Counted from the stretch's first letter, positions 25,373-36,915 are shown. The stretch is 64,000 nucleotides of DNA from Pyxicephalus adspersus (GCF_032062135.1 NC_092860.1:129257474-129321473); one strand, 5' to 3'. The notes: a model not told the origin generated them from the letters alone. Numbers and translations: made by a program.

Positions 25373-26029
25373 CCTATCACTACATTTTTTACTTCATATA
25401 AAAGGGGAGATAACCCTTTTTATATTATTTTTTTTTTTTTAATAAATTTTTTTTTGAAGAGGAGACTCCTTGTCTTTTGTCTTTACTTCCACGTCAGTAA
25501 AGACTGAAGGGGTAACCTGGAGCCTCCTTGGATTCATATGTCATGAATTCCTAGAGGCTGAGGGCTGCTTCTACTGACCATGCCCAATATCAGGGTCTAC
25601 CCGACGGCAGCCTTTCTTCTATTGTAAAATAAAAGGTGCTGATCCCATGCATGCTCAGTGAGATTTGCACTTTTTTTCTGGAAGGTGCATCAACCAATCC
25701 TGTGTCTGCTCAGTGCAAGACCTGGTGACGTAGGAAGAAGAACCTGGAAGAAGAATAAGAAAATAATGGTGTCCAGGGTCTATTCCACTCGGGAAAAAAG
25801 AAGTGATACCGGACAGCGCTGGACCGACTGTAGTAGGAGCAAGGATACTAATTACCTGTTTATGTTTGATTTAGGGCTAGTGTACAATAAGTTTTGATAC
25901 CAGTCAAAGAAGAATTTTTAGAAACTTTATAACAAAGGCATAGTGCACCTAAACGCTTTTCTTGATTGCTGTTGTAGCCCTGCAGTATGTGTTCCTGGAT
26001 AGAGTTTCTCTTGTCCTCATTCTGACCTG
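25373..26029. other. No gene seen; possible repeat block
   Basis: Opens with TTAAAGTGGACCTATCAC and has a GC-richer body (25490-25760) reminiscent of frog dispersed repeats. Open frames at 25658-25897 (+) and 25860-26129 (-) have no recognisable motif. Confidence 0.35.
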
Positions 26030-27575
26030 TAGTGTAAAGCCAATGTGGTTCGTTAACATCCATAGTAACATCCATTAGTTTAACATACATAGTTGTAAAG
26101 GTCTTAGAGAGTTTGATAAAGAGCCACATAGAGGAGTTTCTGCTAGAAAATATTATTAAGTGATAGTCAGCATGGCTTCAAGAAAGACAGAAGTTGCCAA
26201 ACACATTTACTCTCTTTTTATGAGGAAGTAAGTAAACAGGTAGACAGTGAAATAGCAGTTGATATAGTGTACTTGGACTTTGCTAAAGCATTTGACACTG
26301 TACCCCACAACTATGCAAGTTAGGGTCGATAGGTTTAGAAAAGTCAATCTGTAAATGGATAGAGAACTGGCTTAAAGATCGCATCCAGAGAGTTGTAATT
26401 AATGATTCATACTCTGAATGGTCTAAGGTTATTAGTGGTGTACCCCAGGGTTCAGTGTTGGGACCTTTATTGTTTAACATCTTCATAAATGATATAGAGT
26501 TTGGGATTAAAAGTACCATTTCTGTGTTTGCAGATGACACCAAACTATGTAATGGTATTAAGTCCATACAAGATGTCTATAATCTACAAGCAGACCTGGA
26601 TGTACTGTTTGATTGGGCAGCCAAGTGGCAAATGACATTTTATATAAATAAATGTAAAATTTTGCACTTGGGAGCTAACAACATGCATGCTTCATACTGC
26701 CTAGGGGGAATAGATTTGGGGGAGTCAGAAATGGAAAAGAATCTGGGGGTTCTGGTAGATCATACACGTATTAACAGCATGCAATGCCAAGCTGCAATAT
26801 CTAAAGCTAGCAAAGTACTTTCTTGTATTAAAAGAGGAATAGACTGCAGAGATGGAGACATCCTGCCCCTGTACAAAGCATTGGTCAGACCACATCTGGA
26901 ATATGCAGTCCAATTTTGGCCACCAGTTCACAAAAAGGACATTGTTGAATTGGAGAGAGTGCACAGAAGGGCAACTAAATTAATAAAAGGAATGAAGGAG
27001 CTCAGCTATGAGGAGAGATTAGCTGAACTGAATCTATTCTCCCTTGAGAAGAGATGTTTAAGGGGGTATATGATCACCCTGTATAAACATATAAACATAT
27101 AACATAGAACTCTCTTCCCCATCATTCGCTTTGAGCTCATTACAAAGAACTAGAGGACACTCTTTGTGTCTGGAGGAAAAGAAGTTTAAGCTCCGGATAA
27201 GGAAGGGATTCTTCACTGCAAGGTTTGTGATAATGTGGAATTGGTTCCCTCAGGAAGTAGTTTCAGCAACTACTATAGATTGCTTTAAGAAAAAAACTGG
27301 ATGTTTTTCTAGAAGCACAGAATATAACTGGGGATTAAGGCTTTAAAGTAAAAATAACAGTGACTGTTGATCCAGGGAACATCCGATTGCCTCATGGAAT
27401 CAGGAAGGAATTTTTTTCCCCTGTTGAAGCAAATTGTACCAGGGTTCTTGTTTTGCCTTCCTCTGGACCAACTACGTCTTATAGGGTTTTATATCTGGGA
27501 TATGTATTTTTCCCTAGTGGTTGAACTTGATGGACTTATGTCTTTTTTCAACCTAACCTACTATGTAACTATGTA
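26030..27575 (+). pseudogene. CR1/L2-type LINE ORF2 (reverse transcriptase) pseudogene, 5'-truncated
   Basis: Non-LTR retrotransposon remnant. Similarity starts near KANVV (about 26035) and SLTYIVVKVLES (26077 on), then SQHGFKKDRSCQTH from 26165, then the first catalytic Asp in YLDFAKAFD (Asp 26276-26278), GVPQGSVLGPLLFNIFIND, and the FADD box at 26527-26538. The long open part 26455-27102 continues through the thumb and C-terminal region (LPLYKALVRPHLEYAVQFW, VHRRATKLIKGM, LSYEERLAELNLFSLEKR). A further piece in another frame (27140-27340) holds RTRGHSL and WNWFPQEVVSA. Frameshifts lie near 26156, 26310 and 27102-27131, and the endonuclease region is missing. The 3' end has the noncoding TGAACTTGATGGACTTATG tail and ends CTATGTAACTATG. 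Reverse transcription at the target site was its role; this copy is dead. CR1 versus L2 is not settled. Confidence 0.9.
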
Positions 27576-27944
27576 TGGAGCATGTAAAAAAAAAAATAAT
27601 AAATATTATTGCTAATAAAAATTATATACATTCCTATGCAATTGACCTAAAGCTGAACTTCAGCGTTTCTTTTTTGCACACTTGTAGATAGTCCTCTCCT
27701 GTACAGAAAATTATTTCATCCAAATTCCCTGCACACCCTGACTTGCACACACACAAGCATTAGGATGTGTATCAGATATCATAAGCCCCTCATTTCTTGT
27801 CTGATAGAATTGAAAAATCTCCTATATCTCCACTTCTATGTTATCCTGGTCTTTTAGTTTCAGCTTCATGTGTGGATGCTTTCTGGGTGCAAATACAATC
27901 CTTCCAGGAATGCCTATGTGTTGAAACAGTGTGTGAGAGACATT

Positions 27945-28168
27945 GGGCCTGATTTATTAAAGCTTTCCAAGGCTGTAGAGGATACACTTTACATTAGTGC
28001 AGCTGGGTTATCCAGCAAACCTGAAATGGATTTCTTATAGTAATTTGCTATTTGTTAGTTTGTTTGTTTGTTTGTTGAACAAGATCTATTCCGGGTTTGC
28101 TGGATCACCCAGCTTCACTGATGAAAGTGTATCCTCTCCAGCCTTGGAAAGCTTAATAAATCAGGCCC
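27945..28168. mobile_element. Palindromic MITE, GGGCC family, copy 4 (best preserved), TSD ATT
   Basis: 224 bp. Starts GGGCCTGATTTATTAAAGC and ends GCTTAATAAATCAGGCCC. The arms contain CAAGGCTGTAGAGGATACAC / GTATCCTCTCCAGCCTTGG and CTGGGTTATCCAGCAAACC / GGTTTGCTGGATCACCCAG. A (GTTT)n run lies near the centre. ATT flanks both sides (27942-27944 and 28169-28171). No coding capacity. Confidence 0.85.
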
Positions 28169-28171
28169 ATT

Positions 28172-29383
28172 TATGTGAGTTAAAAAAATCCATATTCTTG
28201 CTAAAGTTTATTATTCTGCTGTTATGGTGTTTATTTTAAATTGATAAACCTACACTCAGTGGAGTCACAGAGAAGTTAAATCATAGTACTACAGGTTTGT
28301 ACCTCCTGTGCTAACTATGCCTTCATGAGCATCAACACAACTATGCTATTATTAATGGCAAAACAAACCAAAACCAAAACAAAAGTTAATAAAAGTGTCT
28401 ATGAGACTAGTTCAGTATGAAAAGGGGGATGGCAGGCAGTAGCCCAGAGTAAAATGATATTATAGGAGTAGGAATTGTTCTGATTCCAGTAACATGGGGG
28501 GACTGCTTTCAGAGTATGAGTAGGGAGTAGCAGCTTTAAGAACCATGTTACCATAATATTGCTCTGATAACATTGAAAATGTGGATTTCCCTCTGCTTTC
28601 TTCCTTAGTGACAAAGGTCATTGGAACAAATGCCTTTATATACACCCTAAAGCTTGAAAAAGAGCAAACAACGTAGAAATTGCAATACCTTTACAGTATT
28701 CTGCTGGAGAGGAGTTGTATGTTACCGTGGAAGGTAATTTGACCTTAAGGTCTCACCCTTTCAGTTATGTCATGTGGACCACTATTGAACAGGCTGCTGT
28801 AATAGATTTTCCTTTAAATCAGGTTAAAAAATCATTGACCTGTAACAAATCTAAATCATTAGTTCAATTGATTTTTTGATCTATACTTGTGTGAAGGTGT
28901 GCTATTGTGAATCATATTTATGGCAAGTTTGCAAAATCGGGTCCTTCAAAAGCTACAGAAAGGTCATGGATGGACTGAAAAGAAAAAAAAAAAAATATGA
29001 CACGTTTCTTAAAATTAACATTTTGTTACTGAAAATTTGATACATGCTTACAGAAAATAAAGCTTCACAAAAATGGAAACCTTTGCACCAATTGACACAA
29101 TAATAACAAGATTTTTTTTACTATGGTTATCCTTAAAATTTTTAAGGAGTAACTGACTGTATACAAGTAATGATGGAAGGAAGGACTCAATATGATAATA
29201 AATACTAGCACAAAGTCTTTTGAAGTTTGTTTAATGGCTTACTGTTTCCATTTTAGTATTTCACTTAAGTTTCATCAACCTGTATGTGAGACTGAAGTTT
29301 ACATCTGTACTCGAGGCACTTGTAGGCAGCAACTCCAGTCTAACCACAGATGTGACTCAATCCTTAACAAATATTGTTTGGAT
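28172..29383. other. No gene seen
   Basis: AT-rich sequence, including A-rich 28979-28997. Overlapping minus-strand frames 28399-28645 and plus frames 29192-29477 lack motifs. Confidence 0.5.
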
Positions 29384-29610
29384 CAGCCTTTCTCAAACTT
29401 TTTACCATGAAAGAACCCTTAAAATAACTTTCAGGTCCTCAGGGAACCCCTGCTTTAATGACTTTATCCACAGCTGACATATATAGTAGTATGGTGGGCA
29501 GTAGGAAGAATGTCTCTTACTTTTCTGTTCTTTTCAGTTAAACTGACCTGAGAGGCATAAACTGATCAATGCTCTAAGAACCCATAACAACCTTTGAAGG
29601 AAACTTTAGA
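29384..29610 (+). mobile_element. hAT-like non-autonomous element (TTTCTCAA...CAGGTCCTCAGGGAACCCC family), copy A
   Basis: Head CAGCCTTTCTCAAACTTTTT, then TTTCAGGTCCTCAGGGAACC and CCTGCTTTAATGACTTTATC, later AACTGACCTGAGAGGCATAA. The same order appears at 53525-53803 (+) and on the minus strand of 42371-42670. The TTTCTCAACC-like terminus resembles hAT (Charlie-type) MITEs; the assignment is inference. The tail is truncated. Confidence 0.6.
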
Positions 29611-29750
29611 CACCATAGACAGATACAAATGCATCAAAAATACAGAAGTTACTTTTGCAATTCATTCATTCATCCGTCAATCTCTTTGTTTTGTAGATAC
29701 ATTAACCAGTGGATACAAAAGTAACTAGGGATGTCAGTTAAATTTGAAAC

Positions 29751-30058
29751 NNNNNNNNNNNNNNNNNNNNNNNNNNNNNNNNNNNNNNNNNNNNNNNNNN
29801 NNNNNNNNNNNNNNNNNNNNNNNNNNNNNNNNNNNNNNNNNNNNNNNNNNNNNNNNNNNNNNNNNNNNNNNNNNNNNNNNNNNNNNNNNNNNNNNNNNNN
29901 NNNNNNNNNNNNNNNNNNNNNNNNNNNNNNNNNNNNNNNNNNNNNNNNNNNNNNNNNNNNNNNNNNNNNNNNNNNNNNNNNNNNNNNNNNNNNNNNNNNN
30001 NNNNNNNNNNNNNNNNNNNNNNNNNNNNNNNNNNNNNNNNNNNNNNNNNNNNNNNNNN
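29751..30058. other. Assembly gap (308 N)
   Basis: Run of N. The right edge opens directly into a T-run, so a poly-T or repeat may have caused the gap. Frames drawn across the N run are meaningless. Confidence 0.99.
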
Positions 30059-32522
30059 TTTTTTTTTTTTGCAAGACTACTTTTACCAAGTGAAAGCCTT
30101 GTTTCTCTAAAAAATGACCAAAGTTACTCTGATCATTGCTTAATAAAGTAAGTGTCTGAAGATGGAAAACCCCACTCACTCACAGTTTCTCAAATTCTTC
30201 TAATGGTTGATGGTTCTGATATGATCTGCACAATTGCTAATCTGCCTTGCTTTTTGTAGAGATAGAGCTTGCCCATCCAATGCCCTGTCTTCCACACAGT
30301 AGATAGTTTACAGCTTTAAACTTTAAATCCAATGGTTAATGATTCATACTTGATTCATATAGCTTGATTTAAATAAAAACAATAGGAAGAAAGTACATTA
30401 AAAAGCAACCATTATTGTTAGTGCATACCAATATTACTTAAAGCTAAACTCTGATTAGATGTTAATATTTAAAATTAATTCAGTTTTGTACTCTACCTGG
30501 TCAAAAAAAGTTACAACATGTTACAACATCCCACAGTGACAGACTCAGTGATAGACCCCTCATTAACAGACTTTCAGTACGGACCCCTCGTTACCAGATC
30601 TCCCAGTGACAGACCAGGGCAGACTACTACGGACAGACCCCCTACCTCCTTTGTGAAATATCCCCAGTGACAGAACTCTTAGTGACAAACCCTTGGCAGA
30701 CCCCTCAACACAAAACATACACATAGAAGAAAAGGGCTGACATGCAATACAATCATGTATCCATAAATGTACCTTTATTAAAGAATCATTTATTTAAGCA
30801 TACATATCTGCTCGTGTATTAGCCACTTCTAGTGGGTGTTTCTGTGTAAATTCTTTATTAGTCCTAAAGCACGTAATGTTTTAGTGTTTATATTACATAA
30901 TACATTAGACTTTGGTTACTGCCCATAAGGTTTGATTATTCAATTCAGCGGTCTAAGCATGTTAAACCATGTCCATTTCTACTATGTACCACTTCTTTGT
31001 TGCTGCCATGTCATGTTTGATGCACTTCTATTGCAAACATGCAGGGAAGGTATATAAACCATCTCTGTCTGTCTTTGATAGTGACAATTTTATTTCTTTT
31101 CTATTCTCTGTGATAAACTGTCCTGGGAGACATTAAACCAGTGAGGCAAAACCTCTCTAAATGTAATTAATATGTTTCAGAATCAACATTTAAATCAGTG
31201 CTGGACTTGATACCAGTAGCTGAGCAGTAAATTCATCAACTTCATTAGTATTTATTACTTTTTATTTTGTGATATGAACAGATGGCCAGCACCCTGTGAC
31301 TCTCTGTAAAGTTTATTTAAACATTATGTAAGCAGTTTCAGGATACAAACAAATACGCTGATGCATTTCAAACCCCCAGCGTTGTTGATTGCATTTTGCT
31401 ACTGCTTGTATGTTGTTTAAGTAAACTTTGGAAACAATTAAACTGCTTTGCATGTGTTACAATGGATCTGTTATGCTTGATGGAATTTCTAAATTTCTGC
31501 TTGCGGTCCTGACTTTTCAGTAGGTGAACTATTCCTTTATGTAACCAAATACTTGATGCATTATATGCAAGAATATCATATTTGCTTTTTGCTTGAGATC
31601 AAACTCAATATATTAAACTAATTAAAAATTTAATATTAGTAATATAAAATTGCATGTTATTCTAAGCAATCATTTCAAGTGTTAAGTCATACAACATTCA
31701 AGTTTATCAATAATTTTAGGTGAGCACCAAGAAAAATCTGTGTTCCATATCCCATGCAAAGCCTCACAGTGCCCGTTTAAGCATACATAAAAAGATTTAT
31801 GACTTTTCAGGCTCCTTTAATAAAACACACATGTGTAAATGTAAAATATTTCCATTGTTTTATTTTTTAATAAACAAAAAATACAAAAGTAAAACCATTC
31901 ATTCCTTCCACTCTCAACAATGCATCGAGTGGAGAAGGGTACACAAATTTTTAAACATTGCTTTCTGGATCTTATATACAACAAAGTTTCATGGTCCAAA
32001 TGGTGTCAACACAGCATGATTGCTGCAAACATTGCTCAAAACAGGAACCGATGAGTATATTAGGCATTAGTTCATTAGCATTAGCATTCTGTCCTTACTT
32101 TTCCCTGTCACTTGAGCTTCCATTGTTGACTATAAGCCCTTCTGGTGATTCTGAGTGTACAGACATATGCTACTGTTGTCACCATATGAAAACCCATCAG
32201 AACCAATGACATTCAGCCACTGCTTAGAATTTGCATGTAGGCATGGAATGACCACAAATAGACTGCAGGAAATAATCAATGCAGAAATGCAATAAAGGAT
32301 AAAAGGTGTTATAAAGTTTTTCATTTGCTTTTATTTATATGAGCACCTGCATTTATTTATTCTTGCTCCTTCACATTGGCTTCTTTCCTGTGGTAAAATT
32401 GCTTACTAGGTTTTTACTGCATAATGTGAACTTCTCATAATATTTATTAGAAGATCTAGCAAGTCAGATAGAGACCACCATCATCTCCAGCCTTTATCAA
32501 CCCCATACAGAATTAAAATTAA
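30059..32522. other. No gene seen; degenerate tandem repeat at 30528-30706
   Basis: Mostly unique-looking AT-rich sequence. 31180-31560 is high-complexity and could be conserved noncoding DNA, but this cannot be judged from one sequence. Open frames at 31720-32019 (+) and 31958-32209 (+) have no motif. Confidence 0.45.
30528..30706 (+). repeat. Degenerate minisatellite based on AGTGACAGACCCCT
   Basis: The words CAGTGACAGACTC, CAGTGATAGACCCCTC, CCCAGTGACAGACC, CGGACAGACCCCC, CCAGTGACAGAACTC, TTAGTGACAAACCC and GGCAGACCCCTC follow one another at irregular spacing. An old tandem array that has decayed, or the repeat-rich interior of a transposon. Confidence 0.6.
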
Positions 32523-32771
32523 AATAATGTTCAGGTGTCAGAGAAACCCTGCTAAAGTCAATTTATTGGGGCATCCAGGCCTCCTAAACAGGTGACCAGT
32601 GGAAAAAATGTCCTCCCTACATTAGTGGCTAGAATACCATCTTTATAAACTAAAACATTGATACAGACAAGCAGCTGGCTCTACCAAGTGGTGTTGGGCC
32701 CAGAACTATGCAGGCATAATGAAATTGGAGATCAATCAGGCACAGTTCCAAGAACCCCTATCAGTCTCTGG
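32523..32771 (+). mobile_element. hAT-like non-autonomous element, variant family, copy D (empty-site homologue)
   Basis: Shares AATGTTCAGGTGTCAGAGAA and CCCTGCTAAAGT with the family head, then GGCTAGAATACCATCTTTAT and TGGCTCTACCAAGTGGTGTT with 52990-53060. The end, CAGTTCCAAGAACCCCTATC, corresponds to the sequence split by the insertion at 53111-53495. Confidence 0.55.
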
Positions 32772-33974
32772 AAAAACCTTAAAGCGTACCTAAACTCAGA
32801 ATTTTGACTTTACATAACAGGGTAGACAAAATTTAATTATAGTAAAAATTTTGTTTGTTTGTTTTTTAAATGCAACACCATTTTTTTTAAGAATGTTGAT
32901 GGGGCAATATTTAGGCAGATTATGTGTGTGATAGAAGTTGGTAAAGTAAAAAGTAGCAATATATTGAAACAAGGATCACCATATCTAAACAAATGTTTTC
33001 ACTTAGTATTTCATGACATGTGGGAAACAATGAAAGGAAGATTTAAAATCTCTTGAGAATGTTGCAAACATGAACTCATTTATTACAGGCACACAAATGA
33101 GCATATTAAATGTGGCAAATTCTACTGTTCTGGTCCCACCAAGCAGAGAAAAATGGTTTATGGTTACAGATCCATCTGTGTGTTATCAAATTTAATTCAA
33201 ATTAATGTTCATGCATTGTAATGTATTTTGTATGAGATTAAGATTAAACATTTTTTTCCTCTGCTTGACACACTTAGATATAACGCCAGTAATCATTATT
33301 TGGTTACATTATTCAAGGAACGTGAAGGCGGCATTTGGGTTTTTCCCATTACTGTGTCCAGCACATGGAGGCCACTGCAATGCTTTCAAATGATTCAATT
33401 AATCTCATGCTGTTTAGGCTTTTTATTGATTGAAATATAATGGCATTGTAAGCATTTTGATATTTGATTAGTTTTAGTCATTTGCACATCGTGTGCCTTT
33501 CAGTCATTCTGTAAACAGCGAAGTTTTGCAGATGAATTAATATATTGACAAGTTGTTTTCCAATCCACAATAGTTTTCAAAATTAAAGCATGCAATTAAT
33601 GTTATTAAAACTGTTTTAATTTTCATCTAAGAATAAACCTTCATAAGACCTTTCTTTTATACATAAAGAAAGCTCTTGGATGCTCCTAAAGAATTGCTAA
33701 AAAAAGATTTAAAAAATCATTTAAAACTTAGTAAGCCAATACATATATGTTTTTACCAATTGTATATCTATCCAAGACTTAACTAGGTTTACTGCACATT
33801 TTTGTCCTTGGACACCAGGAAAAAAATTAGAAGAAACTGTGTTAATACTCTACCATCTCCTATTTTGGAAATGAACACACATTGTTCTTCTATTTGTACA
33901 TTGTTGTACATCCCCTCTTTTTGAAGCAGGAAAGTCATTCTTTGGAGCTATTGTGAGCTGCTAGGCTTACAACT
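32772..33974. other. No gene seen
   Basis: Opens with a TTAAAGCGTACCTAAACTC repeat seed at 32779, then AT-rich sequence. Open frames at 33205-33440 overlap one another and lack motifs. Confidence 0.45.
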
Positions 33975-34311
33975 TAAGCTACGTACACACGTCAGATTTT
34001 TATCGCCCGATAATCGGCATCGGCCAATTATCGGGCGAAAATCTGGCGTGTGTACAGTCGGTNNNNNNNNNNNNNNNNNNNNNNNNNNNNNNNNNNNNNN
34101 NNNNNNNNNNNNNNNNNNNNNNNNNNNNNNNNNNNNNNNNNNNNNNNNNNNNNNNNNNNNNNNNNNNNNNNNNNNNNNNNNNNNNNNNNNNNNNNNNNNN
34201 NNNNNNNNNNNNNNNNNNNNNNNNNNNNNNNNNNNNNNNNNNNNNNNNNNNNNNNNNNNNNNGTGAAAGATCCTTTCCAACTACAAAAATTGGAAGTGTG
34301 TACGCAGCTTT
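33975..34311. mobile_element. Palindromic element, TAAGCTACGTACACAC family, with gap at centre
   Basis: Left end TAAGCTACGTACACACGTC; right end, read on the minus strand, TAAAGCTGCGTACACAC. The left arm is itself a hairpin (CAGATTTTTATCGCCCGATA versus its near mirror TTATCGGGCGAAAATCTG). This family is typical of ranoid frog genomes as I recall them. The middle is replaced by 200 N. Confidence 0.75.
34063..34262. other. Assembly gap (200 N)
   Basis: Run of exactly 200 N inside the palindromic element; the number suggests a placeholder length rather than a measured one. Confidence 0.99.
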
Positions 34312-34942
34312 AGAGCTTGGGCAGCAATCTTGCAGCACATCATGAACACACCCCCAATATTTGTGCCTTCCTGTAACAGAAGATATACACATATATGACT
34401 ACTATACATATATAAATAATAAGGGATTTATTTAACATTTTAGGTACTGTATGTGGGCAGTACCTAGAAACCATTCCTTTATGATATTGGGCTAATTGTG
34501 TATCCAGCACAGATACAGCCTAGGAACTCTGAGAAGTTGTGACTGCTCTGCTGTGAACTGAACACATAAATTGTAGGTGAGGAGAAGAAATCAGCTCCTA
34601 AATAATTACATGGTATTTCTGAAACTGAACCATACTATATTTTTTTCTCTTCATTCTATAAATCATTGTTTCTGATGGCATGTTGGTGACTATAGGAACA
34701 AGATTTTTCCTCTGTTTTACAACTCCAAAACATTGATAGCACAACACACTCAAAACTTTGCAAAAGGCAAAAATATATCATACTATAGAACAGTAAAGAA
34801 TGCATTTATGCCTCAAACTGGCATACCAAGACTGTCTTACTTGTTCTCTTTTCTCCAAGGACGGCCTATGTCTTATATTATTACCTGTCCACTCCCAGCC
34901 TTTTTAACTGACATCGGTTTTTAATGAATTAATGATTGGAAG
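34312..34942. other. No gene seen
   Basis: AT-rich sequence with one 63-codon frame (34733-34924) and no motif. Confidence 0.5.
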
Positions 34943-35420
34943 TAGGGATGAGCGAGTGAGATTTTTTAACTCGATCTTGCGGCGAATTCGGACATTCTCG
35001 CTTACTGAAATTGTAAGCGAGAACGGCTGGTGTAAATCCGCCAATCAAGATCGAATTTTCTTGAAAAAAAAAATAAAAAAGTCCCACGGGCTGTGCTGAC
35101 CACGGCTGCATTGATCAGCTCAGTATGCGAACCCCGGCATTAGAGATTAAATGGGGACAAGTCTCCCCATTCAAAACCTTTAGTGCTCTCTGTATGGCTG
35201 AGGAAAATCCTGATGATGCTAAAGCATCATCCACTGCGATCCCCGGGCACTAGAGGATTCCCAGGGCTGAATGAATGAATGGAGCCCTGAGAATCCTCCT
35301 GTAACGATTTCCTGGAACTTCCAATGGGTCAACAAAATCGGTTCGCCAAAATTTTGCAGACATATCGGATGTTTGAGGAAATTTTTGCAAGAATGCCAGA
35401 GACATACTAGCTCATCCTTA
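34943..35420. mobile_element. hAT-like non-autonomous element with 8-bp TSD
   Basis: 478 bp with terminal inverted repeats TAGGGATGAGCGAG (left) and, on the minus strand of the right end, TAAGGATGAGCTAG. The 8-base flanks ATTGGAAG (34935-34942) and ATTGTAAG (35421-35428) differ at one position, the target-duplication length of hAT elements. The interior has a hairpin (CGATCTTG...CAAGATCG) and no open frame of note, so it depends on a transposase from elsewhere. Confidence 0.75.
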
Positions 35421-35549
35421 ATTGTAAGCTCTTTTGGACAGGGTCCCCTCCTCATTCTGTGATATTTTTTGTTATCTGTCTATCATTTCTACCCCCTATT
35501 TATTGTACAACAATGTGTAATATGTAATAATAATAATAATGACATATTT
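35421..35549 (+). repeat. 3' tail of a CR1/L3-like retroelement
   Basis: Reads ATTGTAAGCTCTTTTGGACA, then GGGTCCCCTCCTC, CTATTTATTGTACAACAATG and an (AATAAT)n end. This resembles a widespread vertebrate LINE/SINE tail (GTAAGCTC...GGGCAGGG). The hAT element at 34943-35420 ends exactly at its start, so the hAT probably inserted into it. Confidence 0.55.
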
Positions 35550-36753
35550 AACAGGTATCATTGACTACTGTTCCAGAGGCTAGGCAGTAATATTAACATG
35601 ATAACACTATCCTGATTTTTTTCCTGAGCATGAATTGAGCATTAAGTGTTGTAATCTGTTTTTGTCAAACTCAGTAAAGAAATGTTTTAATATAAGTCCT
35701 AGGACAGAAAAAAAATTATAGGATAACATTTTTAAAAAGAATAAAAGGCATATCAACTGATGTTATTTTACCAAAATTAAGTTAATTTATATCTGTTCAT
35801 AGGACTGATGGTAAAGAAGTACATAATGCTTACTTAACATGTATCATTAAAGTATTTTTTTAAGCATATCTCCAATTATTTTTTCTGGATTTTTAAAATA
35901 TACCCCTCTACACACTCCTTACTAAAGTTGCCAAAACAGTACTCACTTTCTCCATGTTTAAGCACTGCCCTCCACCCAATGTCATTCACCCACTTCTTTG
36001 AGCCTAGGTTGTAAATTAAGAAATTCTCCAGTAAGGTGTCACTGTATATATTAAGCATTAGGTACATCTTTATGCATATCTGATACAGTACACTATATGA
36101 AAATATATATTTCAATTATATAGATGTAAACAGTACTTTAAGAAGCATATACTTTCTGAAAAATATTTTAACCTTCACATTTTAACTAAGATATATTGCA
36201 TTTGGCTTTGACATTGCTTGCAATTTATTTCTTTTGTTCGCAATGTGTGTTCGGATTCACTGTAAAAGTTGTCAGTTTTATTTACCTTGGGGCTGAGTTA
36301 GCAAAGAAGAAAAGAATTATGTCCAATCAAAAAACACATACTTGGAAATATAAAAAAAAAAAAAAAAGAATTCACTTGCCTAACAGCTTTTTTTGGTGTA
36401 AACAATTTCCTATTTTTATATTATTATTCATTAAATATTGTTTACTATTATTACATTAATAATTTAATAAATGATTTGTTAAATATAGTTCTATTTTTGA
36501 CCTTTAATGGGCTATATAAAAAATTAGGGCTTTAAAAAGTGTCATTATAATTGGTTTTATTTTTTTATATTTTGTGGGACATCATTGCAAAATCTCCTTG
36601 TTTATTCATGAAAAGCTATTGCGTTAAAGTGAAAGACTGGTGTAAAGTATACAGACTGAAAAAGCAGTGAAAAAATTGGTGGCATGTAGCAAAATTAAAA
36701 AACAAAATGATTCCAGCTAAAAAATCTCATTCTCCAGTCCAAATATATAAAAG
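35550..36753. other. No gene seen
   Basis: AT-rich sequence with a poly-A run at 36352-36367. Frames at 35876-36115 (-) and 36196-36459 (+) lack motifs. Confidence 0.5.
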
Positions 36754-36801
36754 ATATATATATATATATATATAATTATTATTATAATTATAATAATAAT
36801 A
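36754..36801. repeat. (TA)n then (ATT/AAT)n microsatellite
   Basis: About ten TA units (36754-36773) followed by ATTATTATTATAATTATAAT. Confidence 0.9.
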
Positions 36802-36915
36802 TTTTACTATTAAGCTCTTTGTATAAACAATTGGCAACAATACTTATAAATGTTTCTGATGTAGCTTTAATAGACTCTTGTTGCTACATGAATAGGCTTG
36901 AAATATAAATACAAT

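Noticed and set aside
26283..26964. Minus-strand frames of 94 and 79 codons
   Set aside because: Antisense shadows of the LINE reverse transcriptase.
29670..30179. Open frames drawn across the first N run
   Set aside because: They consist mostly of unknown residues; no coding evidence on either side.
30528..30706. Possible CRISPR-like array
   Set aside because: The repeats are degenerate and irregularly spaced, and the genome is eukaryotic; it is a decayed minisatellite.
33948..34392. Open frames drawn across the second N run
   Set aside because: They read through a palindromic transposon and a gap of placeholder length.
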